Part shown: piece after piece, positions 47,901-55,327 of the stretch | Layout of the letters: each line of letters begins with the position of its first letter | Position numbering within the stretch: position 1 is the stretch's first letter | NCBI RefSeq assembly: GCF_010550245.1 | Contig: NZ_JAAGLU010000012.1 | Coordinates: 124,001-188,000, forward strand | DNA from: Streptomyces sp. SID12501 | GTDB lineage: Bacteria; Actinomycetota; Actinomycetes; Streptomycetales; Streptomycetaceae | Direction of reading: 5' to 3' | Length of the DNA stretch: 64,000 nt | Notes under the pieces: generated by a model | Databases searched by the model: none | What the model was told of the DNA's origin: nothing | What the model saw: the letters and a program-made list of their open reading frames with translations, nothing else | Program-made: the position numbers and the translations under genes

Positions 47901-50889
47901 CTTCCTGACGGTTGCGGGCGAACAGTGCCACCCGGTGGTTGTGGTGGGTACGCCTGGTCGCGAGCGTGTGGGCGAGGTCGGACACCCGCAGGGCCGTGTT
48001 GCGTTCGACGTGGTTGGACAGCTCACGGCAGGTGTCGGTCAGCGCGACCGCCGAGTGCCCCGTGACGGGTACGAGACGCATCGGCTCGTCCGCCGCGACG
48101 TCGCCCGGGACGGGTGCGACATGCCGTCCCCGGTCACCCGCCAGGAACGGACCGACCGTCACGGGGTGGCCGGCCACGTGCAGCGCGCCCAGCGAGCCCA
48201 GCAGGGTCGAGGCCTCGTCGGCGCCGCGCCGCAGTGAGGGCAGGGTGGTCGCCGACAGGATCTCGCTCACGGACTTGAGCAGTACGGGGTGCGGACTGAG
48301 CTCGATCACCGCGTCGATGTCGTGGCCGCGCAGGGCCTCGACGGCGTCGACCACCCGGATCTCCTGGCGCAGGTTGTCCGCCCAGTAGTCCGGCCCGAGC
48401 TCCGCGCCGTCGACCGGTTCGCCGGTGACCGTCGAGATCATCGGGAGGCGCGTGGTGCGGGGCTGGATGCCGGCGAGTTCGGCCTTCAGAGGGGCGAGGA
48501 CGTGGTCGACCAACGCGGAGTGCGGTGCGTGGCCCATCCGTACCCGGTGGTTCGTGACGCCCTTGTCGGTCAGCCGCTGGACGAGGTCGTCGATCTCCTG
48601 CGGTGTACCGGTGACCAGGGTGGAGTTCGGTCCGTTGTAGCCGGAGACGGTGAGCCCGCCGGTCAGGTGCTGCCCGACCTCGTCCGCGGCGGTCATGACG
48701 ACGATGCCGTCGCCGTGTCCCACGGCCAGTTGCTGGAGGAGCCGGCCGTGGTGGGCGGCCAGGTGGGCGGCGTCGTCGAAGTCGAGTGCGCCGGCGATGT
48801 GGGAGGCGGCGAACTCACCGACGCTCTGTCCCACGACGACGTCCGGCTCCACTCCCAGGGAGCGCCAGGCGTCGGCCAGGGCGACCTGCATGCAGAACAG
48901 CAGCGGCTGGAAGACGTCCATGTCGTCGATGCGGCCGTCGGGCGCCAGCAGCTGTTCGACGAGCGAGAAGCCCAGAAGCTCCCGCATCCGCTTGTCGGAC
49001 CGCATCATGGACCGCCGGAACACGGGCATGCCGCCGAGCAGTTGCCTGCCCATGCCCAACCACTGCGAGCCGTTGCCCGAGAACAGGAACGCCACCCGCT
49101 GCTTGCGTTCGGCGCTCTCCCCGACACTCAGCCCGGCAGCCGTCGTACCGGCGGTGAAGGCGTCCAGTTGCGCCCGGAGCTCGGTCATGTCGCGGGCGGC
49201 GGCCGCGAGCCGGAACCTGCCGTCGCCGGGTGCCCGCCCGCAGACCGCCCGCCGATCGGTCTCGTCACGCAGCGCCGAGACCCGGGCGGCCAGCGCCTCC
49301 CTGGAGTCCTCGGCCAGCAGCAGAAGCGCGGCTTCGGGGCGCGGCATCTCCTCGACGGCGAGGTGGCAGATCGCACCGCCGAAGCCGAACGAGCTGACGC
49401 CCGCGCGGCGCGCGTCGGACCGTCGCGGCCACGCCGTCAACCGGTCCTGGACCGTGAGGTTGTACTCGTCGAAGAGGATCTGCGGGTTCGGGCCGGCGTA
49501 GTGCAGGCTCGCGGGCAGTACGCCGTTGCGGATCGACAACGCGAGTTTGACCAGGCCGACGATGCCGGCCGCCGCCTCCAGGTGCCCGACGTTGGACTTG
49601 ACCGAACCGAGCCGCAGGGGCTCCGCCCGGTCACCGCCCAGCACCGCACCGATGGCATTGGCCTCGATCGGGTCACCGAGAGGTGTCCCTGTGCCGTGGC
49701 ACTCGATGTAGTCCACAAGAGAGGGCGCGATGCCGGCCCGCGCGTAGGCGGTGCGCAGCATCAGCTCCTGCGCCTGGGGATTCGGGGCGGTCAGGCCGCT
49801 GCTGAACCCGTCGTTGTTGGCCGAACTGCCCTTGATCAGGCAGTACACCGGCAGCTCGCGTTCGAGCGCCACGCTCAGCGGGGCCAGTACGACCGACCCG
49901 CCGCCCTCGCTTCTCACCATCCCGTTGGCGCGGGCGTCGAACGGCTTGCACCGGCCGTCCGGGGAGACCGCGCCGAGCTGTGCCACAGCGGTGAAGTAGT
50001 CGGAGACGAAGCTCAGGTTCACCCCGCCGGCCAGTACCAGCTCGCTCTCGCCCATCCAGATCGACTGGCATCCCAGGTGCACCGCGACCAGCGATCCCGC
50101 GCAGGCGGCGTCGATGGCCATGCTCGGGCCCTGCAGGCCGAGCGCGTAGGAGACCCGGTTGGCGATGAGGCCGTCGTGCATGCCGGTCGCGGTGTGCGGG
50201 GTGATGTCGTGGTCGGGGCCGCGGTAGTGCGCCAGCGCGGCGTAGTCGCTGTAGCAGGAAGCCATGAACACGCCGGTGTCGCTGCCGGCGAGGCTGAGAG
50301 GCGCGACACCCGCGTCCTCGAGCGCCTCCCAGGCCAGCTCCAGCGCCAGGCGCTGCTGCGGGTCCATCTGGACGGCTTCCCGGGGTGAGATACCGAAGAA
50401 CAGTGGATCGAACTGGTCGATACCGTCGATGAATCCGCCCCAGCGCACGCTGTCGCCCAGGAGCTCGCGCCGCGCGGCCGGTACCGGTCCTACGGCGTCG
50501 CGGCCCTCGACCAGCAACCGCCAGAACGAGGACGGGTCCGACGCCCCGGGAAACCGGCAACCGACGCCCACGACCGCGATGGGCTCACGCGGTACCGATC
50601 GGCGGTCGGTGCTCGGGGCGGCGCCGGTGGCACGTGGACCGTCGGCGAGCGCACGGGACAGGGCGTCGATGGTCGGGTACTGCCACATCCAGGTGGCCGG
50701 GACCCGCCAGCCGAGGAATTCGGACAACGACACGGCAAGGGCCACCGACCTCGCCGAGTCCAGTCCGTACTGGTGCATCGGTATCCAGCGATCCATCTCG
50801 CCCTTGGACACGTCCAGCAGCTCAGCAGTACGGGAAAGTAGGAAATCCGTTATGGCATGCGAATCTCGCACTACGCGTTCTTGCGGCAT
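44917..50889 (-). CDS. Hybrid PKS-NRPS: ACP-KS-AT-AT-ACP-C
   Basis: 1990 residues. ACP1 (about 8-82, YGLDS, Ser45); KS (102-515, Cys263, His398 in HGTGT, His436 in NVGHLE, all intact); AT1 (597-880, GQSVGE with Ser689, HAPHS near 787-791); AT2 (1026-1305, GHSMGE with Ser1118, RPAHSPG near 1219); ACP2 (1405-1480, FGLDS, Ser1439); linker; C domain (1540-1985, HHIASD with His1672, Asp1676). No A, KR or TE. It should extend a starter on ACP1 once and pass it to an amino acid held by the separate A-PCP protein, forming an amide. This matches SalA/LctA-type proteins. Second-largest gap: the AT pair, see findings. Middle gene of the leftward operon. Confidence 0.93.
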   Translation of the reverse strand: MPQERVVRDSHAITDFLLSRTAELLDVSKGEMDRWIPMHQYGLDSARSVALAVSLSEFLGWRVPATWMWQYPTIDALSRALADGPRATGAAPSTDRRSVPREPIAVVGVGCRFPGASDPSSFWRLLVEGRDAVGPVPAARRELLGDSVRWGGFIDGIDQFDPLFFGISPREAVQMDPQQRLALELAWEALEDAGVAPLSLAGSDTGVFMASCYSDYAALAHYRGPDHDITPHTATGMHDGLIANRVSYALGLQGPSMAIDAACAGSLVAVHLGCQSIWMGESELVLAGGVNLSFVSDYFTAVAQLGAVSPDGRCKPFDARANGMVRSEGGGSVVLAPLSVALERELPVYCLIKGSSANNDGFSSGLTAPNPQAQELMLRTAYARAGIAPSLVDYIECHGTGTPLGDPIEANAIGAVLGGDRAEPLRLGSVKSNVGHLEAAAGIVGLVKLALSIRNGVLPASLHYAGPNPQILFDEYNLTVQDRLTAWPRRSDARRAGVSSFGFGGAICHLAVEEMPRPEAALLLLAEDSREALAARVSALRDETDRRAVCGRAPGDGRFRLAAAARDMTELRAQLDAFTAGTTAAGLSVGESAERKQRVAFLFSGNGSQWLGMGRQLLGGMPVFRRSMMRSDKRMRELLGFSLVEQLLAPDGRIDDMDVFQPLLFCMQVALADAWRSLGVEPDVVVGQSVGEFAASHIAGALDFDDAAHLAAHHGRLLQQLAVGHGDGIVVMTAADEVGQHLTGGLTVSGYNGPNSTLVTGTPQEIDDLVQRLTDKGVTNHRVRMGHAPHSALVDHVLAPLKAELAGIQPRTTRLPMISTVTGEPVDGAELGPDYWADNLRQEIRVVDAVEALRGHDIDAVIELSPHPVLLKSVSEILSATTLPSLRRGADEASTLLGSLGALHVAGHPVTVGPFLAGDRGRHVAPVPGDVAADEPMRLVPVTGHSAVALTDTCRELSNHVERNTALRVSDLAHTLATRRTHHNHRVALFARNRQEVLDGLARVAAGQPHPDVVTGTVVGNSDRRVALVFSGGGTHWVGMGRELMRSHTGFREWMHACDTAVRAAGGCSVLDQLAAPAELSRFDETDVQQPVLFALQVSLAKVWLELGLRPAAVVGHSMGEVAASCVAGALSLEDAARVVVARSHLIERKAATAAVISVELPEQELLRRIGPYAGQVTVAAVNSPTNAVVSGPPDAIHAFDTDLKQAGVSTRHVQIERPAHSPGMDPLIPPLREMIDGITPLTGTVDFYSTALAGTVNPVPDVDYWAHNLRDQVRFAETVGALVEDGVGTFIEIGPHETLRGAVEEIALDRGTQVHAVNSLRRGESDVRCLLGAAASLYVRGVALAFDSLFADDVEVVETPLVQWQKDRYWLDTPPRRDVAPAPAAVIVADPAVKQVESPPTADRSVAEVVLAELADALGVPVSRFDENAGLRDFGLDSMLAIRLVNRLQALFGHRVSPVVFLDGRPISQVLAHFVEIVGGPAPKAVAGPAPKAKSPQAFLDDLSDLDAEDLVDELAARGLLELTDAPASEQLRADGLGFELAQASHGQASLWFMQQVDPDAVPYNLMMTARIRTTVDEQRLDHAVRAVMERHPALRTIFVEAGGHPHQVILDEPVYEFIVVDSSDRDDEQAREELAEYGHLPLDLDNGPLVRVVLMTRGAADHYLLVLVHHIASDAASADVMFRELQEFYEGADPAAANPIPPYTDFVERERQWLAGPAADAALDWWSRQLADPPAHVDLSTRERPSGVTYEGRDLRFRWSADETRRLREFAVGEGVSISTVVLAGFFATLNRAAGVKDSVLATAIAQRGEPGWESAIGYYLNTVLIRANPAGDRGFRDLLREVHAFSLGLLEHMNYPLDRLASVLKPPRAEGRPPWFDVAVNWLSSDAFPRATKLFHGIGDTIAPDSALPFEPLPVRRHFAKFDLEISIADISGEACGHVQYKPSYLEEETVTALLTLYRTVLFDSIAQPDLALEDITPSTGPEETDR

Positions 50890-50947
50890 TTCAGCTCCCC
50901 AGCGGGACGGATGGAATGCATGAGCACAGCGACAACGGAGCGACCCT

Positions 50948-51142
50948 CTACCGCTCCACCGGACCCAGGCTCGTCCAGTTCGCCTCGATGTAACTCAGTG
51001 CGCTTTCTCGGCTTTTCTCGGAGAGGATGATGTTCCAGCCGGCCGGAAGATCCAGGAAAGGCCGCCAGAGAGCATGGTTTCCCCGGTCGTTGACGACCAC
51101 CTGCCAGTCGCCACCATCCGCGTCGAACGGATTGCCGGTCAT
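50948..51142 (-). CDS. MbtH-like protein
   Basis: 64 residues. MbtH proteins bind A domains and help them fold and act. It has NPFD near the start, ALWRPFLDLPAGW and SALSYIEANWTSLGP. The consensus NxExQxSxWP reads NDRGNHALWR, and the final WTDxRP reads WTSLGP, so it is a divergent member. It overlaps the P450 stop by ATGA and precedes the PKS gene by 58 bases. Its client should be the A domain at 52723-54600. Confidence 0.9.
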   Translation of the reverse strand: MTGNPFDADGGDWQVVVNDRGNHALWRPFLDLPAGWNIILSEKSRESALSYIEANWTSLGPVER

Positions 51143-52443
51143 CGCTTCACTCCGTTCGTTTCGTCTTCGCGTGCCAGTCCGGCATGGTCCGGCCGCAGGC
51201 GCACCGGCAAGCTGTGGAAGCCGTTCAGGAGATTCGAGCGGACCCGCAACGCGTAGCCGGTCTGCTCGATGTCCAGGGCGAAGTCCCGCAAGGCCATGAG
51301 GAGCTCGGATATCTCGATCTTGGCAAGATAGGAGCCGACGCAGAAGTGGGGTCCGTAGCCGAACGAGATGTGTTTGTTCGGCCGACGCCCAAGGTCGAAC
51401 ACCTCGGGTCGGTCGAATGCCCGTTCATCATGGTTGGCGGAGATGTGCCAAAGGGTGACGATGTCGTCCTTCGCGATGCGGACACCGTGGATCTCCGTGT
51501 CCCGCACGGCGCTCCTGCCGAAGTGCATCGAGGGGGAAGCCCAGCGCAGTACCTCGTCGACGGCCGTGTCGACGGAACAGTCACCGTTCTTCAACCGCTG
51601 CCACTGGGCAGGGTGCGCGGCGAGCGAATACACGCTGTCGATCATGGTCAGCCGGCTGGTCTCGTCACCACCGATGACCAGGCTGTAGCAGTTGAGCACG
51701 ACGTCCTCGTCGCTCAGTACGGCCCCTTCGACCGTGCTGGAGGCCAGCGTGCTGATGAGATCGTCGCCAGGGGCGCTTCGGCGCTCCTCCACCAGGTCCA
51801 TGAAGTAGAGCAGGATCTCGTTGCGGGCCATCGCAGACTCCGTCTCGTCGACGTCGTCGTCATCGGCGCTCAGCGCGGTCTTCGTCTGTTTCAGGAGGAA
51901 GTCGCGGTCGCTCTCGGGCACGCCCAGCAGATTGGAGATGGTGGTCATGGGAATTCGGCTGGCAATGTCCAGTGCGAAGTTGCACTCGTCACGTGAGACC
52001 GCTTCCCGGACCAGCTGACGCGTGTTCGCCCGCACGGCGTCCGCCACGGGTTTGAGCACACGCGGGCCCAGGGATCTCAGCAGGATCTTGCGCAACTGCT
52101 CGTGCCGCGGGCCGTCGGTGACGGCGAGCATCTTGCCCGCGCCCGCGTCGCCGCCCTCCAGCAGGGTCACGAGTACGTTGCCCCGCTCCGAAGTGAAAGC
52201 CTCGTCGTCGCGGTGGACGGCCATGATGTCCTCATGGCGTGACAGGACCCAGAAACCGCGGCGGTGTTCCGTGGGCGGGTTCCAGTGAACGGGGCGGGTG
52301 TCCCTCAGTCCGCGCCAGAACCCGGAGAGTTCGTGTTCCGCGAACGTGGCGGGGTCGCCGAGGTCGAGGTCGACATCAGTCGGGTCTGTTCCGGCTCTCC
52401 GGCCGGCCCGGGCCGGGGACGAGCCGACGCGTTCGGCGCTCAC
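51139..52443 (-). CDS. Cytochrome P450 (proposed amino acid beta-hydroxylase)
   Basis: 434 residues. I-helix GGDETSR, ExxR in EVLRW, and the heme loop FGYGPHFCVG are all present. There is no membrane anchor, as usual for bacterial P450s that use ferredoxin. In the salinosporamide pathway the P450 (SalD) hydroxylates the PCP-bound amino acid at the beta carbon, giving the oxygen of the beta-lactone ring region; position between the A-PCP and MbtH genes supports the same role. The first ~25 residues vary and other starts are possible. The 279-base gap upstream (52444-52722) holds no gene I can support. Confidence 0.9.
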   Translation of the reverse strand: MSAERVGSSPARAGRRAGTDPTDVDLDLGDPATFAEHELSGFWRGLRDTRPVHWNPPTEHRRGFWVLSRHEDIMAVHRDDEAFTSERGNVLVTLLEGGDAGAGKMLAVTDGPRHEQLRKILLRSLGPRVLKPVADAVRANTRQLVREAVSRDECNFALDIASRIPMTTISNLLGVPESDRDFLLKQTKTALSADDDDVDETESAMARNEILLYFMDLVEERRSAPGDDLISTLASSTVEGAVLSDEDVVLNCYSLVIGGDETSRLTMIDSVYSLAAHPAQWQRLKNGDCSVDTAVDEVLRWASPSMHFGRSAVRDTEIHGVRIAKDDIVTLWHISANHDERAFDRPEVFDLGRRPNKHISFGYGPHFCVGSYLAKIEISELLMALRDFALDIEQTGYALRVRSNLLNGFHSLPVRLRPDHAGLAREDETNGVKR

Positions 52444-52722
52444 CGGTCCGTCCGCCGGAAGTGGCGACCCGCGAACGGGTGTTCCGTCATTGGTGTCCGC
52501 GTACCGACTTCCCTGCGGATGCCCACTTCGTCCCCAGCCCGGTCCGGGCGGGAGCCAGAGTCCTCAAACACGTCGCAGCTGCTTTCCCTGTAGAAGCGGT
52601 GCTCGAACGACATCACCGGCGCAGTCCGGTCCGGGGTTCCGAGAACCGCAAGAACGAACCCGTCAGTTCCTCCGAGCGTCGTACACGGCTGTACGCCGGG
52701 CCGAGAACCCGGCAGGGCCGGC

Positions 52723-54600
52723 TCAGCCGGCCTGTTGCCGGCCCCGGCCGCGGACCATGGAGCGGCGGGTCATCGCGCGACGCTTCGCCTCTGTGACAGC
52801 GTCGGGCTCCGCACCGTCACCGTTGTCCAGCCAGCCGGCGAGCGCGGTGATCTCGCGGAACCGGAAGAGATCCGACACCCCGACCCTCGTCCCGAACCGC
52901 CGGGTCATCTGCTTGGCCAGCCGTATCAGGAGCAACGAGTCTCCGCCGAGGTCGAAGAACGTGTCGTGTATGCCGATCGTCTGCGGATCACGCTTGAGAA
53001 GCTGCGCCCACAGCTCGACGAGAGCTGCCTCGGTCGGGGTGCTCGCAGGTTCCTTCGTCACGGGTACGACCGACGCCGGTGGCTCGGGCAGCGCCGCCCG
53101 GTCGAGCTTGCCGTTGGGTGACACCGGAAGCCCGGCGAGGAACACCACCTTCTCGGGGACCATGTAGTCGGGCACCAACGCGCCCAGCCTCTTGGTGATA
53201 CGGGCCTGGAGCGCCTCGTCCAACCAGAGGTCCTCGCCCTCGGAATCCGCCGGCCGGGGCTCGTCCGACACGACGTACGCCACCAGCGAACCCGTGTGCG
53301 GCTGCTCGTCGCGCGCCTGCACCGCGACCGCCGCCTCGCGCACCTCGGGGCATCCGGCCAGCCACGACTCGGCCTCCTCCAGCTCGATGCGGTATCCGCG
53401 CACCTTCACCTGGTGGTCCGCACGGCCGATGAACTCCAGTTCGCCGCCGGGCAGGAAACGGCCGATGTCACCTGTGCGGTACATGCGTTCGCCGTCCAGG
53501 TGCGGATCCGGTACGAAGCGTTCCGCGGTCAGTCCCGGCCGGTTGAGGTAGCCCCAGGCCAGGCCCTCGCCACCGAGATAGAGTTCCCCGGCCTCCCCCT
53601 CCGGCACGGGCCGCAGCCTGTCGTCCAGGACGTAGACCCGGGCGGTGGAGGCGGGGCTGCCTATCGACGGCTCGCCGGGCTCGTCACGCGGGACCAGCTT
53701 GAAGGTGCAGAAGACGGTTCCCTCGGTGGGGCCGTACCCGTTGAAGACCTGCTCCACCTTCGTCTCGGCGTACACCCGGTCGACGAGGCGGCGGCGCACC
53801 GCCTCCCCTCCGAGGACCACGGACCGCAGCCCGGCCGGCATGCTGCCCCCGTCCAGCAGGCTCGCCATGACGGACGGTACGGAGTTGATGTGCGTCACCC
53901 GGTTCAGATGCGGGCTCTCCAAGAGGTGGACCGCGCTGTCCACCAACACCACGGCGCCACCCCGCGAGAGCGGTACGAAGATCTCCATGACCGCAAGGTC
54001 GAAGCAGATCGAGGTCACGGCGGCCACACCGCTCAGATCGCACTCCGCGAAGATCCGGTCGGCCTCGGACAGCATCGCCGCGCAGCTGCTGTGCCTGATC
54101 GGCACACCCTTGGGCGTGCCGGTGGAACCGGAGGTGTAGATGAGGTACGCGGTGTCGGTCGGGGCCGTGGCGGCAGGTGCCTGCACCGCGCCGGAACGCG
54201 GCTCAGCGGCGCCGGATCCACCAAGGACGAGCACCCTGGAGCCGGTTGGGCAGCGGTCCGCCGAGGCGGGCGTGGACAAGAGCAGACGAGTGCCGCTGTC
54301 CTCCACCATGAAGTTCAGCCGCTCGCTCGGGTACTTGGGATCGAGCGGCAGATAGCAGGCGCCCGAGCGGAGGGTCGCGAGAACAGCGACAAGCAGGTCC
54401 GGCGTACGTTCGACACAGATACCCACCGGTACCCCTGGCCGCACGCCCTCCGCCACCAGCTGTTCGGCCAGCAGCGCGGATCGCTGGTCGAGGTCCCCGT
54501 AGGTCATCACACCCGTGTCCGAGTAGACCGCCGGCGTGTCCGGAGCCAGGGCGGCGTGCTCCAGCAGCCTCCCGTGCAGTGTGCCCGCGCCGGCCGTCAC
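52723..54600 (-). CDS. NRPS adenylation-PCP protein (A-T)
   Basis: 625 residues. A domain (about 5-505): A3 IYTSGSTGTPKG, A4 FDLAVMEIF, A5 FNGYGPTEGT, A7 YRTGD, A8 GRADHQVKVRGYRIELEE, A10 NGKLDR. PCP (about 520-600) with LGGDSLL, Ser555. The C-terminus is basic (RRAMTRRSMVRGRGR). Read against GrsA positions, the specificity code is D-L-M-N-V-G-G-V-F-K, whose second half resembles valine-type codes, so an aliphatic side chain is plausible; not a firm call. It activates the amino acid joined by the PKS C domain. It overlaps the upstream C-domain relic by ATGA. Confidence 0.92.
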   Translation of the reverse strand: MTAGAGTLHGRLLEHAALAPDTPAVYSDTGVMTYGDLDQRSALLAEQLVAEGVRPGVPVGICVERTPDLLVAVLATLRSGACYLPLDPKYPSERLNFMVEDSGTRLLLSTPASADRCPTGSRVLVLGGSGAAEPRSGAVQAPAATAPTDTAYLIYTSGSTGTPKGVPIRHSSCAAMLSEADRIFAECDLSGVAAVTSICFDLAVMEIFVPLSRGGAVVLVDSAVHLLESPHLNRVTHINSVPSVMASLLDGGSMPAGLRSVVLGGEAVRRRLVDRVYAETKVEQVFNGYGPTEGTVFCTFKLVPRDEPGEPSIGSPASTARVYVLDDRLRPVPEGEAGELYLGGEGLAWGYLNRPGLTAERFVPDPHLDGERMYRTGDIGRFLPGGELEFIGRADHQVKVRGYRIELEEAESWLAGCPEVREAAVAVQARDEQPHTGSLVAYVVSDEPRPADSEGEDLWLDEALQARITKRLGALVPDYMVPEKVVFLAGLPVSPNGKLDRAALPEPPASVVPVTKEPASTPTEAALVELWAQLLKRDPQTIGIHDTFFDLGGDSLLLIRLAKQMTRRFGTRVGVSDLFRFREITALAGWLDNGDGAEPDAVTEAKRRAMTRRSMVRGRGRQQAG

Positions 54601-54818
54601 AGCTCGATCCCTTCCTGCCCGGACTCCGCGGTGACCCCACGGAGCTCGAAATCCGGACTGCCGACCGATTGAAAGAGCACGGAACGGAAATGCTCGGGCA
54701 ATGCAGCCACGGTCTCCCTTTCCTTGACGCTAGGCCTGTGTTGGACATGAGCAACTGCCTCGTCAGAAACAGCAGCCATGCAGCTTCTTAGGTCAAAAAC
54801 AAATGAGGGCTGGCCCAT
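54597..54818 (-). CDS. Condensation-domain C-terminal relic, coupled to the A-PCP gene
   Basis: 73 codons. From residue 9 on it aligns without gaps to the last ~65 residues of the C domain in the PKS at 44917 (28 identities in 65, including HVQ..PS..E.ETV.AL and VLF.S...PD). No upstream frame contains the rest of a C domain, so this is a truncated remnant, ending in ATGA overlap with the A-PCP start. It implies an ancestor with a C-A-PCP module. It may still be translated to couple expression. An internal ATG (54779, AAGAAG four bases before) could be the true start. Confidence 0.75.
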   Translation of the reverse strand: MGQPSFVFDLRSCMAAVSDEAVAHVQHRPSVKERETVAALPEHFRSVLFQSVGSPDFELRGVTAESGQEGIEL

Positions 54819-54866
54819 CCACTATCCGACAGCCGGAGTCGATCTCCAAACGTGCTTTGTCGATGC
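54819..54866 (-). promoter_or_regulatory. Weak third copy of the cluster operator-like repeat
   Basis: On the minus strand CATCGACAA-AGCACGTTTG, then CCGGCTGTCGGAT, aligning with CATCGACAACGTGCGATTG and CCGGATGTGTCGGCAT of the repeat at 61554-61639. First block 15 of 19 identical; the second block needs a 2-base gap. It sits directly before the leftward operon, the position expected for a shared operator. Confidence 0.45.
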
Positions 54867-55103
54867 ACAGGAACGCCTTATGTGATCTTTGATCCGTCAG
54901 GTGAATGGCGGCAGGTCTCCGCGCGGGCGGTGAGCCGATCGCCGATCACCGCGTCGGGCGCTTCGCCGTCCGGCCGGGATCCCGCAGGCGCCCATGGCCA
55001 GGACGTACGGCGGCGGGTGGCGCCGGCCCCGAAGACGGCACAGGTCGGACAGGCGCGCGCGGCCGGTCCGGCCCTTCGGGCAGCACGAGGGGAAGGCCGG
55101 TTC

Positions 55104-55188
55104 ACCCAGTCCCTCGATCCATATCATCGATAACGTGCGATTGATCGGGGCGGGTTGTGTCGGCATGATCGCCGCAAGGGAACTCCAC
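55104..55188 (+). promoter_or_regulatory. Cluster operator/promoter repeat, copy R1 (before ccr)
   Basis: About 85 bases nearly identical to 61554-61639. Shared cores include TCCCTCGATCCA, AACGTGCGATTGAT and GTGTCGGCATGATCGCCGCAA. The differences are scattered single bases; no protein is conserved through it. It lies about 140 bases upstream of the ccr start. The element contains ATC/GAT half-sites that could bind a LysR dimer. Confidence 0.75.
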
Positions 55189-55300
55189 CGTTTCGAGCGG
55201 TGCCCGCTGATCCGTCGTGGAAGCCAGGAAATTTGCGAGACATGACCGGCCGCGAGTTCTCCGTCCGAAAGCAAGAGGAGATCCGACGGTCGCGGCTCGA
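55189..55300 (+). pseudogene. Remnant of a Dabb gene copy between repeat R1 and ccr
   Basis: Directly after R1 the DNA again matches the second rightward operon: TTTCGAGCGGT, then GGAAGCC-GGAAATTTGCGAG-CATG against GAGGCCGAGAAATTCGCGAGGGATG of the Dabb gene (61761-61815). One frame reads VEARKFARHDRPRV against IEAEKFARDVGRHV. Relative to the intact copy about 115 bases are missing between repeat and homology, including the Dabb start. The similarity fades by about 55300. Confidence 0.6.
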
Positions 55301-55327
55301 TCCATTCGACACGTCACGGGATGGCAT

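Larger units (their letters stand above)
54819..55327. other. Divergent control region between the leftward operon and ccr
   Basis: 509 bases with no intact gene. It holds the weak repeat copy (54819-54866), repeat R1 (55104-55188) and the Dabb remnant (55189-55300). The stretch 54870-55100 is G+C-rich with no recognisable content. Confidence 0.6.

Noticed and set aside
44914..48237. Long plus-strand open frame opposite the PKS
   Set aside because: Arg/Gly/Val-rich with no domain similarity; it mirrors the codon pattern of the PKS gene on the minus strand.
54878..55274. Minus-strand small proteins with similar ends (INRTLSM-WIEGLG) at 55 kb and 61 kb
   Set aside because: The likeness comes from the DNA repeat R1/R2; the flanking parts of the frames are unrelated and changes are not biased to third positions.
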